Source: Thuidium tamariscinum
Taxonomy: Eukaryota; Streptophyta; Bryopsida; Hypnales; Thuidiaceae
DNA length: 64,000 nt
Reading direction: 5' to 3'
NCBI GenBank assembly: GCA_947034885.2
Contig: OX344753.2
Span: 16,926,001-16,990,000, forward strand
Of this stretch, positions 56,958 to 64,000 are shown one piece after another (the stretch's first letter is position 1; each line of letters opens with the position of its first letter). The position numbers were made by a program, and so were the translations under genes. Below the pieces are notes generated by a model. The model was not told the origin of the DNA, searched no databases, and saw nothing but the letters and a program-made list of their open reading frames with translations.

Positions 56958-59029
56958 ATGGCATCCGTGAATACCATGGCGGACAAGCGATTGCGCAACA
57001 TTTTTTCGCACTTGTCTCCCCCGCTAGCGGAATCTCCTCCAGCAGCAGGTCTGTCAGAATTAGGTCACATTGGGCACCTCTTCGAATGTGAGGGACCGAA
57101 TTCGGTTAGGGAAGGGAAGCTCTTAGAAAATTTAATCCTGTCTCGGTTGCGTCGATTTGATAAATGTGAGGCTGCGTTACGTTTAGTGCCATGTCGAGGT
57201 GAGCTCAAATCGCAGGACATGGCTGAAGAAGAACATGAAGTAAAACCAGAAGCTAGGGAATTAGAGAATAGCGATCCAGAAACTGATGGGGAGGAACCAT
57301 CAATAAGTGAAGGAAACGGAAGTAGTGGTAGGCAATCTGTTCTTTATGATGGTGAGAGAGGGGGGCAGGTTCGCTCTGGGATCGCAAGTGCAAGTGCCGT
57401 TGGGAGCTCTGGAGCCGTAGATGGGCAGTTGAAGGTTAAGGTGGAGAAGAAGAACAAGTCTGTGAGTCACTTCAGAGTGGCTGCCTGCAAGTTTTGTGAC
57501 GTAATTCAAGGCACTGCCCCTTGTTTTAAGGTTTGGTTATGAGCACCCTGCTTCTGTTCTGATTTTGTCAACCTGCTGGCCACTACTGTCTTTGTGCTAT
57601 TGTGAGTTTGCTGAAAAATGGCTTGATATGTGCAGCTGTATGAGGACGAGCTGTGTCTATGCATTCTTGATGTCAACCCGCTCTGTGTTGGGTTAGTTTT
57701 CCTGGAACCATGTGAGGATACTGTTATATTTGAGATGAGGTTATGGGTTTTGCAACATGGTTCAGTCTTCATCATCCTGTTTGTCTACATATGTACCATT
57801 GAGCCTGGAGACAGGTATCAGGCATGACCCTTTCTTCACGACTAAATCTAGACTGTCAGGTCTTGGAGATCTATGGGTCACTAACTGCTCTGGGAGGACA
57901 GGGTCCAATTGCAATATGCCATGGAACAGGAGAGGGTTAGGTTTGTCTCCCTAATTTGCCTTTTTTCATTGGTGCTTCTACAGGCACTCACTAATTCTAC
58001 CTAAATCCCATTTTCCGTGTTTGGAAGCTACACCTCCGCAGGTAAGAGCTGCCACGGAACTTTCTTTTTACTGTTAATTATGAAATTGATGTGTTGTTAA
58101 GGGATGTGTTCAAGCTTGTAACTGTCCATGTTTGTCGCACTTAGTTTCATTGTGCTGCAACTTATCCTAGGAATTTGGAACATTTCTTGTGCAGGTTGCG
58201 GCTGCCATGTGTGCAGCGGTTCCGCTGATCAGCAGGGCTCTCCTTGCTGCGACTCGATGTGGTGTGTGCTGCTCCAGTCTTCAATTGCATTTCTTTGGCT
58301 TACTTTTGGCGCATTGTGGCTACAAATAGCAACTTGAATTTGCCGTAGTGCCCATGTTGAACGGCAGTACATGAAAGTCAGTGGACTAACTGGCATGACA
58401 CTATTTATTCAGACCTTCTGTAGAGCTTTAGAGATGGGTATGAATCACTAAGTACTCTGTGCCCAGCAGTAAAGCAGCTTACTTATACTTGTTGGCTGAC
58501 TTGCAGATTCCTTCAACATGCTCGTCAATAACGGCGTTGCAGCTGGTCAAGTTATTATGCATGTACAGAATTTTATTTCCTGCCTGTTTCGAGTCACCCG
58601 TTTCATAGTTCTCACCCTACTCCTTACTATAAATTAATGGTTATTCGTAAATTGTCTATGCATATCCTTTACCACTGATGACTTTCTTGATTTTAGCCAT
58701 TCACTATTCCCTGGTGTTAGTATCACGTTATAATTATTTAATTTCCTGACATGATCTCCTTGCAGACTCATTTCCATATTATTCCGAGGTGCAAAGGTGA
58801 TGGACTGTGGAAATCTGAGGTAACTTGCACTCTTTTTTTAAGTACGCAGATGCATCATGTAATTCAAGGAGTTCATCCTTTTAAGATACACGCTTCTGGC
58901 TCAAGTTTTAAACTCTTTTCTTGGCAGGGTGCAAAGAGAAGACCGTTGCGGAAAGTGCAAGAGGCAAAGCTACTTGCTCACGCAGTTCGCTCGAAGTTGT
59001 CGTCAACGGTTGGGCCGGTGACTCAATAA
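56958..59029 (+). CDS. HINT3: HINT3-like histidine-triad hydrolase (adenylylsulfatase type)
   Basis: Seven exons: 56958-57530, 57636-57691, 57984-58041, 58195-58261, 58507-58562, 58766-58819, 58928-59029, all GT-AG, 321 residues. HIT proteins hydrolyse adenylated substrates; Arabidopsis HINT3 acts on adenosine 5'-phosphosulfate. Seen: a zinc-type CKFC pair (177-180), CDVIQGTAPCFKLYEDELC, DVNPLCVGHSLILPKSHFP, DSFNMLVNNGVAAGQVIMH and the catalytic triad His270-x-His272-x-His274 (HTHFHIIPR). The triad is split by intron 5 between His270 and Thr271. The N-terminal 175 residues are longer than usual and rich in Glu/Ser/Gly; KRLRNIFSHLSPP resembles the plant HINT3 start. The second ATG (56976, ACCATGG) has the better context and may be the real start. 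The core assignment is firm; the substrate is inferred. Confidence 0.9.
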
Positions 59030-62000
59030 CAAGCCAGGTTGTATCTAGTGTTTGCCCAAGTCAACAGCGTTTACACGCTTCTATCATGGGAGTATTTGTG
59101 TTGAAACTCAAGGATTTGAGATAGCAAGGTCGTGGTGTGGTGCTTGCGTTGTTGGTATTTATCAGTAGTTTGGATTGTTGGTGTGATTTCAATCGGAGCA
59201 AATCAAAGGCCTTCAACTGAGTGTGCACAACAATATCCACAAACGGAAATGGTCGTTTTTGTTTACATGTGTTTCAGATTGCCAAATTTGTGACGTTCAT
59301 GTGTCCAAAGTTCTGAAAACTAAGATTGGTGTAGATCCAAAGCTTCAGTTGGGCCCTAAAACTGTAAATTGTGTCAATTTGACTAAAACCTATCATTTAA
59401 CCATCAAATCCCTGAAAAGCAACAATCTAGCTTTTGGATGATATCAAATGCCTTTTAGAGGATGTAAAACATCAAGTTTTTATCTGTTTTTTTGAATTGG
59501 TCCACTTATTCTCTCTTGTTATCATTCACTTAAGTAGATCATGATGGGAGTCTTGTTTATTTTTGTATGAATTTAAATGTGTATGTCATGGATCATTTGA
59601 TAGTGTATTTATAACTTTTAATTCCTTGTTCTATATTTGAATTTCACCATCAAAAATTATCTTTTTTGAATTTGTCCCTACCTAATGAAATTAAGTTAAT
59701 CAAGTCTAGTTTCACCAATGTGGTAAACAATTCCTAAAATTGATTATTAAACTACAATTTGAATTTGGGATCTACTACCACAATATATTGATCTTCTATG
59801 TATATAGAATGTCAAAGAATTTTGTATTCGTAATTCTTCATTGTCTTGTATACCTATGGTGAAATTTAGAGAATTTTTGAGCTAATTTTAGATTTGAATT
59901 TTCTTCACTTCTTCAAAAATTCACAATAATTTCAAATCTTCCCAAAAAAATCTGAATTTTTCATGTAATGACATATGATTACATCTCTAAAAATTAAATA
60001 ACTATAAATTTGTGAGATCTTGAGTGCACTCCCCTTCACATCCATTATAGGTTTTGAAATAGGTCCCTACTAGTGTTAGCCTTTTAGGGACCCAAAATTA
60101 GCTAGGGGTGGAGAAAGTAGGGGTGATTACAGCCCAAACTAGGAGGCCTTTTGTTTTGATTGCACCTCTAGTAAAACATGGTAAGGCCGAGCAAGGGGGC
60201 CAGTTCATCCAAAATTCATTGATTGGATTTTCAACCTTGTTTGTTTCACTTTTGTCCAAACTTTCATCAACTTAGTGAAGAGTTTTAACTAGGCATCACT
60301 TTATTGACTTTAGATGGAAGCTTTGCATCAACTCAAGCTACTAACATGTGAAGAAGTTTAAGTAGGTCTGTTATTTGAAAAGTGTTTTAGATAATGCTAC
60401 AAGGATGGAGTAAATTGTAGAGTAGCCACTTATTTCAATTATACCTATTAGAATTTTGAAGAATTACTAAGCTAGAAAGAAATTTGCAAAGTACTTGTAA
60501 ATTAAATCCTTGTTCAATGCAATGAAAACTATTATTATATTGAGCTACTCCAAATAAAGATATTTATATTGATGACAGTTTTGCATGTGACTCTAATTTA
60601 ACCTCTTTCCAAATAGGATAAATTAGTGTAGCTTGTAAGGTAGTAGAACTCTAAATTGTCAATATAAGTGGCTTGCTGATAGGCACATCTTGAAAAATTT
60701 GTTTAAACAACTTAGCAAATTATAGTATAAAAAGGTTATGAGTACAATCTAGATTTCCTCCTATTGGAAAATTGTGTTATAAATATTCAAAAACAACACA
60801 CTACAGTATCCTAAAACATATTCTATGTTGAATAGGCAACAATACTTTTGGAATATTGAAGCAATATGGATTGACACATAAATAGTGTGACTTTAGAATA
60901 GTTACTTTGATAATCTACTTAAATATTAAATAGGAGATCAATTGGAACTTTTACAAGCTAATTTGAATTGCTATTAGAAAAAAAAATTGTTTTAAATATC
61001 TTATAGTATATAGTGCCACTATACAATAGAAATTAATAACATACCAAAACTCTTGAAAATCAGGGGAAAGAACTCCAGGAAAAAATTCAACATACAGTTA
61101 TGAACATAATGTATATATGTATGTATGTAGATTTATAGATACAAATATAGATATTATTTTAAAATTTTAATCCCATATTATTTATTGAAATGAGAAATTA
61201 TAGTTTATAATTAGTCTTGGAGATTTCCTATTTGAATTGTTGGAAGAACAATTTGTTTGGATAAATTGAAAATCCATATGATACATTTTAAAATGAGCTC
61301 TTGATGGTGGAGTGAACCTATGAATGACTATCCCTTTAAAAATATTAGAAATTAAGGCTTAGGGATGGTCGCTTCATTGTTTAAGGGTTAATTGGAGTGA
61401 AGAGTGAGTTTTAAAAAATAATCCCCGTCAAGCTCATTTCAAAAAATAGTTGGATAGGGGATACAATTTATAATTTAATTCTAAAAATCCAGTGACTTAA
61501 TGGGGATTAGACACAATTTTATATACAATTACAACTATATTTATAGGTGTGAATTTAGATATAGAGTACATTCATGTGTGTGTGATTGTTGATAAGGAGA
61601 GGAAAAGAATTTGGATCACTACCTAAGACCCTAATGACTATTTGATGTAAAGGAAAAATAGAAGTGTAAAGACAACTAGGAGGTTTGTTTAGAAACAACT
61701 ACCTTTGAAAGATTGTGTTGTGGATTATCCTATTTTTTATTAACTTGATGAATTGATACAAGTACTTCAATTTATATTAACTTGATGAATTTTGGAAAAA
61801 TAATTTAAAAAACTAGACTTGCGTGAGTGGCTTCAATTTTATTAGCACCTAAAGTCCTATGGTCCCCTTAAGAGACAAAAATTAATTGTGGATAGGCTTG
61901 TGTAACCTCAATTTTTGAAGTGATTTTTTGAAACTTTTTTGTAAGGTAGAAAAACACATTAGCCTTGAAAGAATGTAATCTTTATTTTAATCAATACTCA

Positions 62001-62726
62001 AGAATAAACGTTATGCCATAATAAGCTTAAAATGGAGGAGACTAGGCTACAAAAAAAATCTTTAAAAATTTAATAATAATTTTTACAAATTTTTTCATCT
62101 TATAGATTTTTTTTACATAGAAAGCTTAAACTCATTCCATTTGAATAAGTGATATGAAAGTTATGGAGCTTCTTATTTTGTGAGCAATTATAGGAATTTC
62201 TTGAGAAAATAATCTATTAGATTAGTTTTTGAACTCAATTTTTACAATTAAAAATAAAAGTTTCATAAGGTTAAGTACTTTTGCTAAAACAATATTACTA
62301 TTGGGAATAGTGAATTTCAATTCCATTTGAAATCTATTAATGAATTAATTCTTCCTTCAATCTTATATTTACATCTACTTAACAATTTTCTTGAGGTTTA
62401 GGCACATTTGGACTTTAGGTAGTGAGGTTTAGGCAATTTGGAGGGGAAATTTCTCACGGCCTAAACCTCAATTTGGAGGTGAAAACTTACAAATTTCTCA
62501 CCACCTTAAATGTTTAGGCAATTTTGAGGTGAAATTTGATTTCTAAACCTACTCAAATGAAAAAACTTCAAACTAAAAAGTGCTTTGAAATCAACACACA
62601 AACACATTGGTGAAAAAAAATTCATTCAATTGAAGGTGAAAGCATGAAAGACTAGTACTATTTTGCATCACTTAGAATGACAAAGTTGTCATTGACTATA
62701 ACTTTTAAAGTATGAACTAGATTAAC

Positions 62727-62978
62727 TTGAAATTTTGATTGGAGATGTCTAATATGATAGAAATCAAATTCTTTATTTTTCAAAAAATTCTGAAAATCAT
62801 TTTATAATTAAATTTCAATTTAGCTAATTTGTCACACTTTGCAATTTAGGGGTTGAAATTTTGATTGGAGATGTCTAATATAATAGAAATCAAATTCTTT
62901 ATTTTTCAAAAAAATTCAAAAATCATTTCATAATTAAATTTCAATTTAGCTAATTTGTCACACTCTATAGTTTACGGT
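62727..62978. repeat. tandem duplication, period ~126 bp
   Basis: Two adjacent copies starting TTGAAATTTTGATTGGAGAT (62727 and 62853) and ending near TAGCTAATTTGTCACACT, about 93% alike by eye. Confidence 0.8.
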
Positions 62979-63376
62979 TTTTTATACTGGGGAGTATCCA
63001 AAATTAATGATCTAAAGCTGAAATTTTTGTGGTCTATTTCTATACTAGGTAGGCATGTTTATATCAAACGAAAATTTTTAAATTGTTATTTTCTTTCTTT
63101 TACATGTGTGCTAATAAGCCTCCCTTGAGTGTGTACTTTTGAACATTCAAGATGATTTTGAGATCATTCTTTTGGTGAAATATCTTCATTATAAAGTTCT
63201 CCCAAATTGACAATTTTCAGATTTTTTTCAAATTCTTTTCCCTACTTCTTACAAATTAATATGTCAAAGTACCTATTTTCATGAAATTTTGTACTTTTTT
63301 AGTTCTCCTACTTAAAGATTTTTTCTATGCTTTTCCTTCCTAGGGTACCTTTTTCTTAAAGGTATGTACATTGAAC

Positions 63377-63397
63377 ATATATATATATATATATATA
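63377..63397. repeat. (TA)n microsatellite
   Basis: About ten AT units. Confidence 0.8.
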
Positions 63398-64000
63398 ATT
63401 ATTTTTCTAATTATACAATAGTCATGAAAAAATCATGAGTACTATGGAAAATGCTACAAAAACCAGTCGGTCTTTCTTACTTTCACCCTTGGCTCATTGT
63501 GTTTGAAAAATGACTTTAAAATGTAGAAAAAAATAGCAAAAAAGAGTGCACAAAACACATCTATGATTGAATCTCTTTCTACTAAAATGCTAAAATGCTT
63601 CTCAGTCACTCACAATTTCTTAGATTGATATGAAATTTTAGCAACACAAACAAGACTAAAATGCACAACTTTTCCAACAGTTTTTTATTAAATTTTGACC
63701 TTGGATGCAAAAGTTACAAAACTTTGAATTGGACTGTCCAACTAGGTGGGGACACTTTTTGTCCCCTTAGGTGGTGAGGACTTAATTTGAAGCCTTGACA
63801 CACATTGAGTGACTATCCACTCAAAAACACAAGGCACATGAGTTGATAAAGCTCTATGGACTAAAGTGAGCACGCCCCAAAGCACCTCCTTTTGTTATTG
63901 TGCCTATTTACTATTATTTGACTAGTCACATTTTCATATTCTTTTGTTGGCAAGTAAGAGGAAATTCCAACAAACCAAAGAACACAACATTTGTACCTAT

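Larger units (their letters stand above)
59030..64000. other. HINT3 3' flank and AT-rich intergenic DNA, no gene seen
   Basis: About 5 kb without recognisable exons. Contains a tandem duplication (62727-62978), GAGGTTTAGGCAATTTGGAG-type short repeats in both orientations (62390-62545) and a (TA)n run at 63377-63397. Confidence 0.5.

Noticed and set aside
1..64000. tRNA, rRNA, CRISPR or prokaryotic operon features
   Set aside because: None seen. Genes have spliceosomal introns and plant families; direct repeats are not in a spacer-array pattern.

Overview
The window is nuclear DNA of a land plant. It holds five intron-containing plant genes, among them the plastid protein EXECUTER and a plant-type HINT3, set in very AT-rich DNA full of retrotransposon and MITE remains. 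Compact genes with many short introns inside an AT-rich repeat sea would fit a bryophyte or another non-seed plant, but I cannot fix the lineage from sequence alone.

Layout. 1-4335: a rearranged copy of a long repeat (blocks Y, X, Z) with two inverted 380-bp arms whose TATA boxes face each other. 4336-6187: AT-rich DNA with a diverged inverted-repeat element. 6188-11900: a Ty3/gypsy chromodomain-type retrotransposon on the minus strand, with a 5-bp target duplication, a truncated 5' LTR and a decayed gag-pol. 11901-22590: gene-free AT-rich DNA with diverged tandem repeats and several MITEs (Stowaway-, CACTA- and Harbinger-like). 22591-25079: a short-chain dehydrogenase gene (+). 25080-26538: its 3' flank, with a tandem repeat of about 112 bp. 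26539-28461: RPB10 (-), a subunit shared by the nuclear RNA polymerases. 28936-31172: TAF7 (+), a TFIID subunit. RPB10 and TAF7 are divergent across 474 bp holding a telo-box. 32835-37457: a second copy of the long repeat (X-Z-Y), interrupted by a 1.2-kb TIR element. 37458-41922: AT-rich DNA with two MITEs, then the EXECUTER promoter region. 41923-47052: EXECUTER (+, 13 exons), the plastid singlet-oxygen sensor. 47053-56957: gene-free AT-rich DNA with one Stowaway MITE. 56958-59029: HINT3-like HIT hydrolase (+, 7 exons). 59030-64000: gene-free AT-rich DNA.

The five host genes were assembled exon by exon; each splices into one open frame with the expected family motifs. RPB10 and TAF7 both serve RNA polymerase II transcription and probably share a promoter. 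The other genes (SDR, EXECUTER, HINT3) show no functional link to one another.

Most notable: a U12-type AT-AC intron in TAF7; a 32-nt terminal exon in RPB10 that restores the plant C-terminus; a 56-codon membrane-peptide ORF kept intact in both copies of the long repeat, in sequence that otherwise has indels; facing TATA boxes in inverted arms; and an arginine/serine-rich stretch in the gypsy gag.
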